DNA of 40,288 bases, taken from a virus. Shown here in pieces: positions 14,580 through 23,485 of the stretch. The stretch covers positions 1 through 40,288 of IMG/VR virus record IMGVR_UViG_3300045973_000239, one strand, 5' to 3'. Both the position numbers and the translations under genes were made by a program. Position 1 is the stretch's first letter, and the number at the start of each line of letters is the position of its first letter. The notes beneath the pieces were generated by a model, which saw only the letters and a program-made list of their open reading frames with translations, did not search any database and had not been told where the DNA came from.

Positions 14580-15520
14580 TCCGAAACTTCTTCTATGATG
14601 CACAACTGCGGGCGTACATGCTGCAGTTCGTGACGATCTTCCAGGGTCTCCAAGTCCAGACCGGCAAGGGTGAGTGCGACGAAGAGCAGTTCATCTCCGT
14701 GCCGTGCGTTGTCGGGACAAAGGACCGTGTCGTTGCTGCGATCTTCGCTGGGAACACGCAGAACCGAACCTTCAGCCTGCCAATGATGGCGGTGCATCTC
14801 CAAGGTATTGAGCCAGCACCTGAACGTCGCAAGGTCCAAGCGTATGTCGATCAACGGGTCACGCTGCCAGTTGGCGGTGTCTTCCCGAACGATCTGACAG
14901 TCGTGAAGCGAGCCATGCCAGTGCCGTACAACACCACAATGGAACTCAGCATTTACGCGTCGAACACGCAGCAGATGCATCAGATCCTCGAGCAGATCCT
15001 CGTGCTCTTCAATCCTGATCTGCAGATCCAGAAAAGCGATGCCCCGTTCGACTGGACGAAGATCACGAAGGTTGAGCTGACCGACATCTCGAACGAAGAG
15101 AACTACCCATCTGCCACCGAGAAGCGTATCATCACCTGGACACTGACGTTCGCGATGCCAATCTACCTGAGCATCCCGATGGGCGTCAAGGACGACTTGG
15201 TCCGCAAGATCATCATCCAGATCGGCACTGGCGACTACGAAACGGTGGTCGAGGTTGGTGAAGATGGCGAGGTCCAGCCATTCGGTCCGCCAGTGGCTCG
15301 GATGGAGGTAGACACACAGGACCAGCCGATCCTAACGCAGGCCGATTGTACATACCAAACGGATGACCTCCCAGCAGCACCGGCAATTGGCGACACTTGG
15401 TGGCGCTCAGCTCTTGGCCGAGCAACGCATTGGAATGGCGTTGAATGGGCCGATACCGCTCAATACAAGAAGCCACCAACAGGGCCTATTCCGCCTGAAC
15501 CTATCAATCGAGCGTACTGA
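14576..15520 (+). CDS. 15: Tail sheath stabiliser and completion protein gp15
   Basis: This 314-residue homologue of T4 gp15 (272 residues) forms a ring at the head-proximal end of the tail, which binds the neck and caps the sheath. Matching regions include the N-terminal FFYDAQLRAYMLQF, YNTTMELSIYASNTQQMHQI (about 121-140; T4 MIYELSIFTRYEDDMFQI) and KRIITWTLTFAMPIYL. The last ~60 residues add a TWWRSALGRATHWNGVEW unit like those in the gp13-like protein. Position next to 13 and 14 fits. The ATG overlaps the upstream stop. Confidence 0.88.
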   Translation: MIRNFFYDAQLRAYMLQFVTIFQGLQVQTGKGECDEEQFISVPCVVGTKDRVVAAIFAGNTQNRTFSLPMMAVHLQGIEPAPERRKVQAYVDQRVTLPVGGVFPNDLTVVKRAMPVPYNTTMELSIYASNTQQMHQILEQILVLFNPDLQIQKSDAPFDWTKITKVELTDISNEENYPSATEKRIITWTLTFAMPIYLSIPMGVKDDLVRKIIIQIGTGDYETVVEVGEDGEVQPFGPPVARMEVDTQDQPILTQADCTYQTDDLPAAPAIGDTWWRSALGRATHWNGVEWADTAQYKKPPTGPIPPEPINRAY

Positions 15521-17067
15521 TGATCACCTTCAAAGAATACCTCACGGAAGTTCGCATGAGTGCGAAGGCGTACGCGCACTCGTTCAAGCGCAACGAAGAC
15601 TCGGCGAAGATCGGTTTCGAACTCGAGGTGTTCGTACCGGAGGGTACATTCTACCATCAGGAACCGGATACCCAGGCGCCTGCAACACGGTTGGTGTCAG
15701 ACATGACCACCTACCGTGATATCGAGTCGCACTTCAAAATTTCGAATGCCCAGGAAGCGGTGATCGACAGAGATTTCGGAGACTGGAAGGCAGAAAAGGA
15801 AGACGCCTGGGTAGATGAAAACTGGCAATCGTATGAAGATGAAGATGACGGGAAGCAAGCTGAGACGAAGGCACGCTCGAGGGCATTGAAGCGCATCACG
15901 AACACGTTCACATGGGACATGTGGGTCAAGTCAGCTTACGCTGGGAAGATGATCGACTTCATTGAGAAGTACGAGCTGGAACCGGAATACGGCTGGGCTG
16001 ATGACACCTCAATCAACACGAGCGACGGTCTCAGCGCTGGGTACTATAACGGCTACAAGAAGACGGCGAAGGGTATGGCCGAGCATCTGCAACGGCAGCT
16101 CGGCGTTCCATTCCGTGTCGACGCTCAGGGATACGCCACTTGGAACCTCTATCACGATACCTCCATCAAGGACAAGGACGGCAAGTCGGACGAAGAAGGT
16201 CAGGCTGGGGTTGGGGTCGAACTCGTGTCGCCACCACTGCCACCGTCAGAGGCGATGAAGCAGCTCGAGGCGGTGCTGAAGGTGCTTGATCACTACGACA
16301 TCGAAACGAACGAGAGCACCGGCATTCACGTGAACATCTCACTCGAGAACATGGAGCACTTTGATCCGCTGAAGCTGGTGCTGTTCATGGGCGATCAGCA
16401 CGTCCTCAAGAAGTTCGATAGAGCTGCGAACTCATTCACGAACTCACAGATGCGTGTGGTGATGGACAGCATCTCGGCGAACGGAAAGCTACCACGTTCA
16501 GCCTCTGAGCTGATTGCACTCGGCAAGGAAGGTCTCGCCGAGACTGGCAAGTACTACTCCGTGAACCTGTCGCATCTTCCGAAGTACCTCGAGTTTCGTG
16601 CCGCTGGCGGCGCCGATTACCACAAGCGAGTTGGTGACATCCGCGAGGTAACTGGACGCTGGCTCCGGGCAATGGAAATCGCGTGCAATCCAGACATGCA
16701 CAAATCAGAGTACCTCAAGAAGGTCATGCAACTGTTGAACCCATCACACGAAGATGCTGAGCGCACGAAAGCAATGTCACTCGAACAGCTGGTCTTCAAG
16801 GCAGATGGCATGTTCGCCTGGCAGCACTTGCACGATGTCATCGAGAACCAGTCAGAGGACAAGAGCAAGAAGACCAAGGCGATGATGGCTATGATGCTGA
16901 CGATCGCCGACACCATTGACGAGTTCCCGCCGACCTTCCCTCAGAAGAAGGAAATGCGGCAGCTCATGCAGAAAGTCGGCGCCAGTGGCCGGGAGGTGGC
17001 GGACAAAGCGTCTGAAGCGCAGCGCGCCGAGGTCGAAAAATCGCTCCGGGCGTTCTCGCTCCTGTAA
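15520..17067 (+). CDS. Amidoligase-like ATP-grasp family enzyme with a capsid-targeting N-terminus
   Basis: This 515-residue protein has the signatures of the amidoligase family (glutamine synthetase/ATP-grasp-related enzymes that join a carboxylate to an amine): IGFELEVFV (31-39), GVELVSPPLPPSEAM (near 230), STGIHVNIS (266-274, with H270) and YLEFRAAGG (356-364, with E358 and R360). Family members are thought to modify peptides, proteins or cell-wall precursors. The first ten residues, MITFKEYLTE, resemble a T4 capsid-targeting sequence, so it may be packaged and injected. The ATG shares a base with the gp15 stop. Substrate unknown. Confidence 0.75.
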   Translation: MITFKEYLTEVRMSAKAYAHSFKRNEDSAKIGFELEVFVPEGTFYHQEPDTQAPATRLVSDMTTYRDIESHFKISNAQEAVIDRDFGDWKAEKEDAWVDENWQSYEDEDDGKQAETKARSRALKRITNTFTWDMWVKSAYAGKMIDFIEKYELEPEYGWADDTSINTSDGLSAGYYNGYKKTAKGMAEHLQRQLGVPFRVDAQGYATWNLYHDTSIKDKDGKSDEEGQAGVGVELVSPPLPPSEAMKQLEAVLKVLDHYDIETNESTGIHVNISLENMEHFDPLKLVLFMGDQHVLKKFDRAANSFTNSQMRVVMDSISANGKLPRSASELIALGKEGLAETGKYYSVNLSHLPKYLEFRAAGGADYHKRVGDIREVTGRWLRAMEIACNPDMHKSEYLKKVMQLLNPSHEDAERTKAMSLEQLVFKADGMFAWQHLHDVIENQSEDKSKKTKAMMAMMLTIADTIDEFPPTFPQKKEMRQLMQKVGASGREVADKASEAQRAEVEKSLRAFSLL

Positions 17068-17103
17068 AACACCCGCATTCTCGGCTTACCGCCCGGCACT
17101 GTT

Positions 17104-17110
17104 CTAAATA
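17104..17110 (+). promoter_or_regulatory. Late promoter CTAAATA for the sheath gene
   Basis: CTAAATA precedes the tail sheath ATG by 54 bases. The leader carries a strong ribosome site (AGGAG, 17154-17158). Confidence 0.8.
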
Positions 17111-17164
17111 CCCTGAGCAAACCCAAGCGGCCATCCTAGACGGCCCAAACAGTAGGAGTACAAC

Positions 17165-19033
17165 ATGGCAACCCTCGTCTCCCCAGGCGTATCGGTCTCA
17201 GTCATCAACGAGAGTTTCTTCTTCCCGGTAGTCGCACCAACGCTGCCGGTCTTCTTCATCGCCACCCGCGCCGGCAAGACTCAGGTTGATGGAGTCACCC
17301 CAGCAGCAGGCACTCTTGAGCACGACATCGTGCGCACCGTCACGAGCATCTCACAGTCGCTCGAGTTGTACGGTGTTCCATACTTCCGCAATGACGCTTC
17401 GGGCAATGAGTTCCACGGCGATGCACGGAATGAGTATGGTCTGCTTGCACTGAACCAGTTCCTCGGCACTGGCAACCGTGCGTACGTCATCCGCGCTGGC
17501 ATCGATCTCGACGACGAAGTTCCTGAGTCGTTCATCAGCCTTGGCACCCCATCGCTGGTCGGCGCCGTCACATACTCGGCATCGAACGTCGGCAACAGCA
17601 CCCTTGCGTCGATCACTTGCGCTGGCACCTATGTCAAGCCACAGATCTTCACCGTGACTTTCACTGGTCCAAGCACATTCTCCGTGCGCGGTTCCATCTC
17701 TGGTTACGAAGGCGCCGGCACTGTTGGTATCGCTTTCACGAGCAATCGCGTGAACTTCACGGTGACCGCTGGTTCAACGTCGAATGCGGCTGGTGACGTC
17801 ATCACCTTCTCAGTTGGCTACCACGCTACGTTCACTGGCACGACTCTGACTCACGTCACTGCAGGCGCTGGCCAACCGTCGAGCCTCGTTGCTGACACGC
17901 TGGCTGTTGCTGAAGTGTGGACCATCGCAATGACCTCGGCCACTGCCTTCTCGGTCACTGGTTCTGTTTCTGGTGTTCAGGCAACTGGCACCGTTGGCGC
18001 TCCGTACGACAACAACCGCATCAACTTCATTCTGAACGCTGGCACCATCCCATTCGTGGCAGGTGATACCTTCACGGTCACAGCAACGACTACCACCGTG
18101 GTTGATCCGCTTGGTGCCAATGATGCTGCTCGCCGTGTTGCAATCACGACCGCTCTTCAAGCGACTGTGAACAGCAATGTGGACGTTCGTTCTCCGCTGT
18201 ATGAGTTCAACCTGTGCGCTTGCCCAGGGTACTGGGAACTTGCCGATGAACTCACCGCTCTCTGCGTGGACGTCAAGGAAGAAGCCATCGTCATCGCTGA
18301 CACCCCATGCGATAAGACACCGGATCAGATCGCAACGTGGAGCCTGACTTCAGATCGCGTTCGCAACAACCTGACGGCGTACTACTACCCATGGTGCCTG
18401 ACCTCGAACCTCGACGGTCGCAACGTTCTCGGTGCTCCATCAGGCACAGTGCTCCGCACCATCGCGTACTCTGACCAACAGAGCTACGTGTGGATGGCAC
18501 CAGCTGGTGCAAACCGTGGTATCGTCACTGGCGCTTCGAAGGTTGGCTACGTCACTGGCACGCTCGGTGCAGCAACCACGTTCGTGGAAGCGAATCTGAA
18601 CGACGGTCAGCGCGACAATCTGTACGAGTACGACAAGAATCTGAACCCAATCGTGTTCTTCCCAGGTCGTGGCATCTTGATCTGGGGTCAGAAGACCTCG
18701 GCTCCAGTCGCATCGGCAATGGACCGTGTGAATGTGGTTCGTCTCGTAGCGTATCTCCGTCGCATGCTCCGCAAGGGCGCTGTTCCGTTCGTGTTTGAAC
18801 CGAACGACCAGATCACTCGTGACAATCTGAAGTCAGCTGCCGATGGCATGCTGGCCGATGTGCTGTCAAAGCGCGGGCTGTACGACTTCGCAACGCTTTG
18901 CGATGGCACGAACAACACGGCAACTCGCATTGACCGGAACGAGCTGTGGTTGGATGTCGCTATCAAGCCTGTCAAGGCAGCGGAATTCATCTACATCCCA
19001 ATCCGCGTTGTGTCCACTGGCGCTGACATCTAA
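17165..19033 (+). CDS. 18: Tail sheath protein gp18
   Basis: This 622-residue contractile sheath protein begins with VSPGVSVSVINES, like the SPGIEL start of T4 gp18. Its C-terminal half matches T4 closely: YVWMAPAGANRGIVTGASKV, DRVNVVRLVAYLRRML, and NNTATRIDRNELWLDVAI. Residues about 159-308 hold two copies of a surface beta domain (TVTFTGPSTFSVRGSISG... and TIAMTSATAFSVTGSVSG...), which are probably displayed outside. One related copy sits in the gp14-like protein. It is late expressed and followed by a terminator, then the tube gene. Confidence 0.96.
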   Translation: MATLVSPGVSVSVINESFFFPVVAPTLPVFFIATRAGKTQVDGVTPAAGTLEHDIVRTVTSISQSLELYGVPYFRNDASGNEFHGDARNEYGLLALNQFLGTGNRAYVIRAGIDLDDEVPESFISLGTPSLVGAVTYSASNVGNSTLASITCAGTYVKPQIFTVTFTGPSTFSVRGSISGYEGAGTVGIAFTSNRVNFTVTAGSTSNAAGDVITFSVGYHATFTGTTLTHVTAGAGQPSSLVADTLAVAEVWTIAMTSATAFSVTGSVSGVQATGTVGAPYDNNRINFILNAGTIPFVAGDTFTVTATTTTVVDPLGANDAARRVAITTALQATVNSNVDVRSPLYEFNLCACPGYWELADELTALCVDVKEEAIVIADTPCDKTPDQIATWSLTSDRVRNNLTAYYYPWCLTSNLDGRNVLGAPSGTVLRTIAYSDQQSYVWMAPAGANRGIVTGASKVGYVTGTLGAATTFVEANLNDGQRDNLYEYDKNLNPIVFFPGRGILIWGQKTSAPVASAMDRVNVVRLVAYLRRMLRKGAVPFVFEPNDQITRDNLKSAADGMLADVLSKRGLYDFATLCDGTNNTATRIDRNELWLDVAIKPVKAAEFIYIPIRVVSTGADI

Positions 19034-19050
19034 GGTTCAGCGCTCCAATG

Positions 19051-19076
19051 AGAGGGACTTCGGTCCCTCTTTGCGT
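19051..19076 (+). terminator. Terminator after the sheath gene
   Basis: AGAGGGAC (19051-19058) pairs with GTCCCTCT (19063-19070) around TTCG, followed by TTGCGTTT. Confidence 0.8.
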
Positions 19077-19114
19077 TTCCGGGCTCGCCGGCAACAAGTA
19101 AACCCTGCTGCAGT

Positions 19115-19121
19115 GTAAATA
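19115..19121 (+). promoter_or_regulatory. Late promoter GTAAATA for the tube gene
   Basis: GTAAATA lies 32 bases before the tube ATG, which has a strong AAGGAG site. Confidence 0.75.
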
Positions 19122-19153
19122 GGACGACGCCCATCGATCCATAAGGAGACCTC

Positions 19154-19747
19154 ATGGCAACCCTCGCAAATTTCGGCATCCCAGGCGCTGGCTCTGGCAT
19201 CATGCACCCAAAGCTCAAGAACAAGTGGCGTGTCACGTTCCAAGACGTTGCTCGCCTCGTGCCAGGTGGCAACAGCCGGAACTGGACTATGCAGGCAACG
19301 ACCGTCTCGCGCCCGCAGCTCGAGTTCCAGGAAATTGAACTGCACCGCTACAACTCAACAGCGTACATCGCTGGCAAGCATCAGTGGTCGGCAATGACCA
19401 TGACGGTGGAAGATGACCTGACTGGTCTCGCTTCCAAGGTCATCAAGGGTCAGCTCGAAACTCAGCAACGTTTGGTTGGTGTGGATCTTGACGGTCGCTG
19501 GCTGAACACTGCAGCTACTGGTTCGGACTACAAGTTCGGTGTGAAGCTCGAGCAGCTTGATGGCGATGAAGGCGTTGTTGAAACGTGGATCCTCGAAGGC
19601 GTGTTCATTCAAGCTGTCGACTTCGGTGACCTCGACTACAGCGCAAACGAAGCAGCCACGATCCAAGTGACTCTCCGCTTTGATCACGCTCGCTCCATCG
19701 ACTCGGGCGAAGGCTACGGCACGGCCCTCGGCGGTAACGTCGCGTAA
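19154..19747 (+). CDS. 19: Tail tube protein gp19
   Basis: This 197-residue protein forms the stacked hexameric rings of the inner tail tube, through which DNA passes. IMHPKLKNKWRVTF (16-29), the YNSTAYIAGKHQW segment (about 71-83) and EDDLTGLASKVIKGQLETQQ (about 91-110) follow the gp19 pattern of T4-like phages, especially the marine ones. T4 gp19 is 163 residues, so this version is slightly longer. It sits directly after gene 18, as in T4, with its own late promoter and a following terminator. Confidence 0.93.
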   Translation: MATLANFGIPGAGSGIMHPKLKNKWRVTFQDVARLVPGGNSRNWTMQATTVSRPQLEFQEIELHRYNSTAYIAGKHQWSAMTMTVEDDLTGLASKVIKGQLETQQRLVGVDLDGRWLNTAATGSDYKFGVKLEQLDGDEGVVETWILEGVFIQAVDFGDLDYSANEAATIQVTLRFDHARSIDSGEGYGTALGGNVA

Positions 19748-19768
19748 TTTTCCGCACTCTGATGCAAG

Positions 19769-19786
19769 AAGGACCTACGGGTCCTT
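19769..19786 (+). terminator. Terminator after the tube gene
   Basis: AAGGACC (19769-19775) pairs with GGTCCTT (19780-19786) around TACG. It overlaps a spurious upstream start for the next gene. Confidence 0.75.
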
Positions 19787-19795
19787 CACTCGCAT

Positions 19796-19802
19796 CTAAA
19801 TA
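19796..19802 (+). promoter_or_regulatory. Late promoter CTAAATA for the AAA+ gene
   Basis: CTAAATA lies 25 bases before the ATG at 19828, which confirms that start over one at 19762. Confidence 0.78.
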
Positions 19803-19827
19803 CAGCACAATCGTTCGCTGGACAACC

Positions 19828-21570
19828 ATGCTCACCTTCTCATCATTCCTCGCCGAAGCGGAATTCTCCGAAGACAACTTCGGCCGTCTCATCTCCGCTT
19901 TCGAAAAGCGGATGCCAAAGCTCCTTGGTTCGCAACTCTACCGTCTCGGCGGTTCCAGTGGCGTTGAGAAGCTCTCTGGTGCAACTGGCTACGTGTACTT
20001 CATCGGCAGCACGGGCAAGGCGTTCCGTGTTCGTGCCAAGGGCGGCCACGTCATTGGTCTCGACATCTGGAAGGAGTACCACCCGAACAAGGGTCCTGCT
20101 TTCGTTGCCGACATGGCGGACATCAGCGCTGGTTCCATCATCGCTGCCATGAGCAAGATTGCTGCGATCATCAAGAACCCGAGCGCCGGCGAAATTGAAG
20201 TGCCGTTGCGCGAAGATCTGCAGCTCGATGAGATGGCAAAGCGCACGACCCCAGCCGACTTCTACAAGCTCATGGTCGACAAGTACGGTGAAGAAGCCGC
20301 GCAAAGCGCCTCGAACGAACAGATCAAGTCGATCGCTGCTGAGCACGACATCCTGATTCCAAGTTTCATTTGGGGCACTGGCATCGGCAAGGGTCGTACT
20401 GCAAAGTTCAACACGAAGCCAGGTGGTTCCAAGGCAGCAGCTGATGAGCCAAAGGGCGATGCACCAGCTCCAAAGGACGAGCCAAAGGGCGACGCTCCAA
20501 AGGACGAACCGAAGGCCGACAAGCCTGTTGATTCTGTCAAGGTCCAGCCTACTGGCAAGAAGGATCCAATCCTGTACATCAAGGTCACGGCTCAGGATCC
20601 TGACAGCAAGCGGTTCATCTCTGCTGCTGACAACGCTGCAGCTCAGAAGCTGTATGCTCAGCTCTCGAAGTCGGTGAATGGTCCAGGCACTGAAGCCGAA
20701 ATGAAAGACCCCGACACGCTGTACGGTCACATGGCACAGCTTGTGTCGATGGCATGTAAGGGCACGCTCCGTTCGCTGCTCATCTACGGCGGCCCAGGCA
20801 CTGGCAAGACGTTCACCATCATGAAGACGGTGAACGACATGGGCATGGTCAAGGGCACCGACTACGTCAAGCTCTCGGGCAAGGCTTCGCCAATCGAAAT
20901 CTACAAGACTCTCTACATGTACCGCGAAAGCGGTCTGGTGATCTTCGACGACTTGGACAGCATGTGGCGCAATGAGGATGCGACGAACATCCTGAAGGCT
21001 GCACTCGACACGTCACCTGTTCGTGAAATCTCATGGGTGTCGAACCAGACGATCAACGTCTCGAAGATGGACGACGCTCGCAAGGCGACGCTGTTCCGCC
21101 AGATCGACGCTCAGTTGAACGGCGAGGTGGAAGCTCCACCACCGGAAGATGACGATGAAGAAGATCCAGATGCTGACGCAACCGTCAAGCGCAAGAAGAA
21201 GAAGAAGGACGAAGCCCCGACCATTGATCCGACGAAGATCAAGTACCCGTCTACGTTCGACTTCAAGGGCCGTGTTGTGTTCATCTCGAACCTGAAGAAG
21301 GAAGACTTCGACACAGCCATCATGTCACGCTCTGCCAAGATCAACATGGACCTGAGTCCATCGCAGATCCTTGAACGGATGCGCAAGATTCTTCCCACTC
21401 TTGGGGGAACCGATGTATCGGTAGAGCAGAAGGAAGAACTGCTCGATCACCTGCTCCATCTGCACCAGCAGAAGGAGATCACGGCGGTCACGATGCGTGA
21501 GTTTACCAAGGGTCTCGATATTGTTCGTTCCGGTGCTCCAAACTGGAAAGAACTCGTGATCTACGCTTGA
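19828..21570 (+). CDS. AAA+ ATPase with a predicted capsid-targeting N-terminus
   Basis: This 580-residue protein starts with MLTFSSFLAE, which fits a capsid-targeting sequence. Residues 135-200 (EMAKRTTPADFYKLMV...GKGRTAKF) form a module that also occurs in the large protein at 26067. A Lys/Asp/Pro-rich linker (about 205-240) follows. The ATPase domain has Walker A GGPGTGKT (321-328, K327), Walker B IFDDLDS (D374, D375) and a sensor strand VVFISN. An acidic-basic insert (EEDPDAD, then KRKKKKK) lies near 445-465. It would remodel a protein or nucleic acid using ATP; the target is unknown. An upstream start at 19762 precedes the late promoter and is rejected. Confidence 0.87.
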   Translation: MLTFSSFLAEAEFSEDNFGRLISAFEKRMPKLLGSQLYRLGGSSGVEKLSGATGYVYFIGSTGKAFRVRAKGGHVIGLDIWKEYHPNKGPAFVADMADISAGSIIAAMSKIAAIIKNPSAGEIEVPLREDLQLDEMAKRTTPADFYKLMVDKYGEEAAQSASNEQIKSIAAEHDILIPSFIWGTGIGKGRTAKFNTKPGGSKAAADEPKGDAPAPKDEPKGDAPKDEPKADKPVDSVKVQPTGKKDPILYIKVTAQDPDSKRFISAADNAAAQKLYAQLSKSVNGPGTEAEMKDPDTLYGHMAQLVSMACKGTLRSLLIYGGPGTGKTFTIMKTVNDMGMVKGTDYVKLSGKASPIEIYKTLYMYRESGLVIFDDLDSMWRNEDATNILKAALDTSPVREISWVSNQTINVSKMDDARKATLFRQIDAQLNGEVEAPPPEDDDEEDPDADATVKRKKKKKDEAPTIDPTKIKYPSTFDFKGRVVFISNLKKEDFDTAIMSRSAKINMDLSPSQILERMRKILPTLGGTDVSVEQKEELLDHLLHLHQQKEITAVTMREFTKGLDIVRSGAPNWKELVIYA

Positions 21571-21592
21571 TCGAAACTACCAAGGAACAACT

Positions 21593-21772
21593 ATGCTCAT
21601 CCAAGAACTCCTAGCACTTCGCGAAGCCACGATCGACCAGGCCCTCAGCGACAAACTTGACCAGAAGGCAGGCGGCGCCGATGAGGTTACGTTGAACGGG
21701 AAGAAGTACGTCCGTACCGGTCCAAAGAACGCAATTAGCCAGCCAGGCCCATGGCGTCTAGCACGCGGGTAA
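21593..21772 (+). CDS. Small predicted capsid-cargo protein (59 aa)
   Basis: This short gene follows the AAA+ gene by 22 bases with a good ribosome site (AAGGAAC). The first 11 residues, MLIQELLALRE, resemble the capsid-targeting and cleavage sequences of its neighbours. If cut after LRE it would leave a 48-residue peptide. Residues 33-45 (VTLNGKKYVRTGP) are beta-like and basic. No family is recognised. It is comparable in size to small internal proteins of T4, but that function is inferred. Confidence 0.6.
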   Translation: MLIQELLALREATIDQALSDKLDQKAGGADEVTLNGKKYVRTGPKNAISQPGPWRLARG

Positions 21773-21777
21773 TGTGA

Positions 21778-21802
21778 TACAATTCGGGTACGCCAACCCG
21801 AA
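21778..21802 (+). promoter_or_regulatory. Promoter with a downstream inverted repeat
   Basis: TACAAT (21778-21783) lies 27 bases before the next ATG. TTCGGGT (21783-21789) and ACCCGAA (21796-21802) form a perfect inverted repeat covering the expected start site, a likely operator or 5' hairpin. Confidence 0.6.
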
Positions 21803-21810
21803 GGACCACT

Positions 21811-22119
21811 ATGAAGCTCATCGACGTCACCACTCGGAATGCCAAGGAACTCGCAACCATGAAGCGCAAGGTCGCTGCCTGGTTGAAGGCGCACAAGAAC
21901 GGCTGCAACATTGGTGATACGACTTGGGAGGTGGCAGCCGACGGCAAGACCTATCTGCTCCAAGTCGACAATGATGGTCAGCTCGGCCAGGACCTCGATG
22001 ACATCATCAAGAACTCAGCGAGCACCAAGAACATCAGCGTCAAGGAGTACAAGGGCTCCTACGACTGGGCATCGGATACCTACGCTCGCCCGGCCTCCGT
22101 GGTGTCATTCACGTTCTGA
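21811..22119 (+). CDS. Hypothetical protein (102 aa)
   Basis: This small soluble protein has a basic N-terminal helix (8-30) and a beta-rich middle (TWEVAADGKTYLLQVDND, about 38-55). No family is recognised. It has its own non-late promoter inside the late block, and a terminator follows, so it forms a single-gene unit. The start context AAGGACCACTATG is shared with neighbouring genes. Confidence 0.7.
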   Translation: MKLIDVTTRNAKELATMKRKVAAWLKAHKNGCNIGDTTWEVAADGKTYLLQVDNDGQLGQDLDDIIKNSASTKNISVKEYKGSYDWASDTYARPASVVSFTF

Positions 22120-22137
22120 GTCAATAGAACCTATCAA

Positions 22138-22161
22138 CCTAGGGACCTGAGGGTCCCTAGG
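22138..22161 (+). terminator. Terminator hairpin, 10-bp stem
   Basis: CCTAGGGACC (22138-22147) pairs perfectly with GGTCCCTAGG (22152-22161) around TGAG. Confidence 0.78.
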
Positions 22162-22196
22162 GCGTTTCTGGTGCAAGCGGGATACGCACGGGGAGA

Positions 22197-22203
22197 CTAA
22201 ATA
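22197..22203 (+). promoter_or_regulatory. Late promoter CTAAATA
   Basis: CTAAATA lies 22 bases before the ATG at 22226. GAACC (22206-22210) and GGTTC (22218-22222) could form a small hairpin in the leader. Confidence 0.75.
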
Positions 22204-22225
22204 GAGAACCAACTAACGGTTCCTC

Positions 22226-23485
22226 ATGGCAGACATCAAGCAACTTCTCAACGTCGGTGGCATCAACACCGAGCGCGTCGCGACCGAACTGTTCGGGAAC
22301 GCGGTGGAGGACTTTGCGGCCGGACCCCTGAACAAGGTGCTGAAGGACGCATTCGGTCAGCCTGAAACGACAACTGTCAATCGTAACGACGGCTCGTGGT
22401 ATGCCACGTCGTACGCAGCCAGCATCGCTGATTCGCAGTTCCGTCCAAAGCTCAAGTTCCTATTCCGAGTTGAGTTCCTCTTCAAGCCTGAGGTGCTTGC
22501 CATGTTCGGCCAGGAAACAGCAACCTGGGCCAAGAACTTCGCGTTCCTCATTCGCTCAGTCGACCGTCCAAAGGTCGACTTCGACTACGATGAAGTGAAC
22601 ATGTACAACTTCAGGACCAAGGTGCTGAAGCAGATCAAACACCGTGCTCTGACGATGACCTTCATGGATGACGTTGGCAACAGCGTACATGAGTTCTTCA
22701 GGTTCATGATGATGGTGCACTCACCAATCACGCGCCGGTCCATTGGATCGAGCACCGACATCGCGTCAGCTGTTGCGCACTACAACACTGGCTCAGGGAT
22801 GTTGTTCTCAGATTCGCCAACCGCGATCACCGACTTTGCGCACCGTGGTGTCATCAACACTGACATTGGTACCGCCATCCAAGCGATCAAGATCACGCAG
22901 TTGTTCATGCAACCAGGTGGCAAGAATGATCTCGAAACCGGTGCCAAGGAAGTGTCATTCTTCTTTGTGAACCCTCGCATTGAGTCATTCGATTTGGATG
23001 ACGTGGCACATGATGTGAACGACATCAGCCTCCTAACGATGCAGTTCGACTACGACTTTCTGTTGATGTCCGACATGCAGACGCTGCAGCCACTGGATGC
23101 CAGCAAAGCAATGCCGCCAGTTGGCAGCGCCCCAGGTGAAGCGTCAGGCGTGAACCGCACAGCAAACGCGAAGAGCCCAGAGGGCGAGAACAATCCGTAC
23201 CTCAAGACCCTGTCGGCTCTTGGTGGTCGTGCCGCAACGAAGCTCACGAACGAAGTGCTCGGCAAGTACATTCGACAGGTACCAGGACTCGGCAGTGTTG
23301 CCGATACCATTGGTGGTCTCGTTGGAAAAGGCGTCAGCGGTAGCATTGGTTCAGCAGGTGCATCAGTCGGGACTGGCATCAATCAAGCTTTTGCGGCTCC
23401 GACACGCGATGTCGTCACGGACACCAGCACAGTTGGCAGTGATCAAGCGACGGCGATCGTTGGTCGTCCACGTGGAGGTGGCTAA
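22226..23485 (+). CDS. Baseplate/tail-tube junction protein, gp54/gp48-like
   Basis: This 419-residue protein has the layout of tail-tube-fold baseplate proteins. It contains a strand pair KFLFRVEFLF (about 74-83), FLIRSVDRPKVDFDYDEVNM (about 107-126), a central LTMTFMDDVGNSVHEFF helix region, and a later FDYDFLLM strand. T4 gp54 (320 residues), which starts tube polymerisation, shows the same order and a similar Gly/Leu-rich C-terminal tail. It is late expressed and followed by gp4. The similarity is at pattern level, so gp48 or another tube-like protein is possible. Confidence 0.6.
   Translation: MADIKQLLNVGGINTERVATELFGNAVEDFAAGPLNKVLKDAFGQPETTTVNRNDGSWYATSYAASIADSQFRPKLKFLFRVEFLFKPEVLAMFGQETATWAKNFAFLIRSVDRPKVDFDYDEVNMYNFRTKVLKQIKHRALTMTFMDDVGNSVHEFFRFMMMVHSPITRRSIGSSTDIASAVAHYNTGSGMLFSDSPTAITDFAHRGVINTDIGTAIQAIKITQLFMQPGGKNDLETGAKEVSFFFVNPRIESFDLDDVAHDVNDISLLTMQFDYDFLLMSDMQTLQPLDASKAMPPVGSAPGEASGVNRTANAKSPEGENNPYLKTLSALGGRAATKLTNEVLGKYIRQVPGLGSVADTIGGLVGKGVSGSIGSAGASVGTGINQAFAAPTRDVVTDTSTVGSDQATAIVGRPRGGG

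Noticed and set aside
19762-19827. Upstream start for the AAA+ ATPase
   Set aside because: It falls in the tube-gene terminator and lies upstream of the CTAAATA promoter; starting at 19828 also exposes a capsid-targeting N-terminus like its neighbours.
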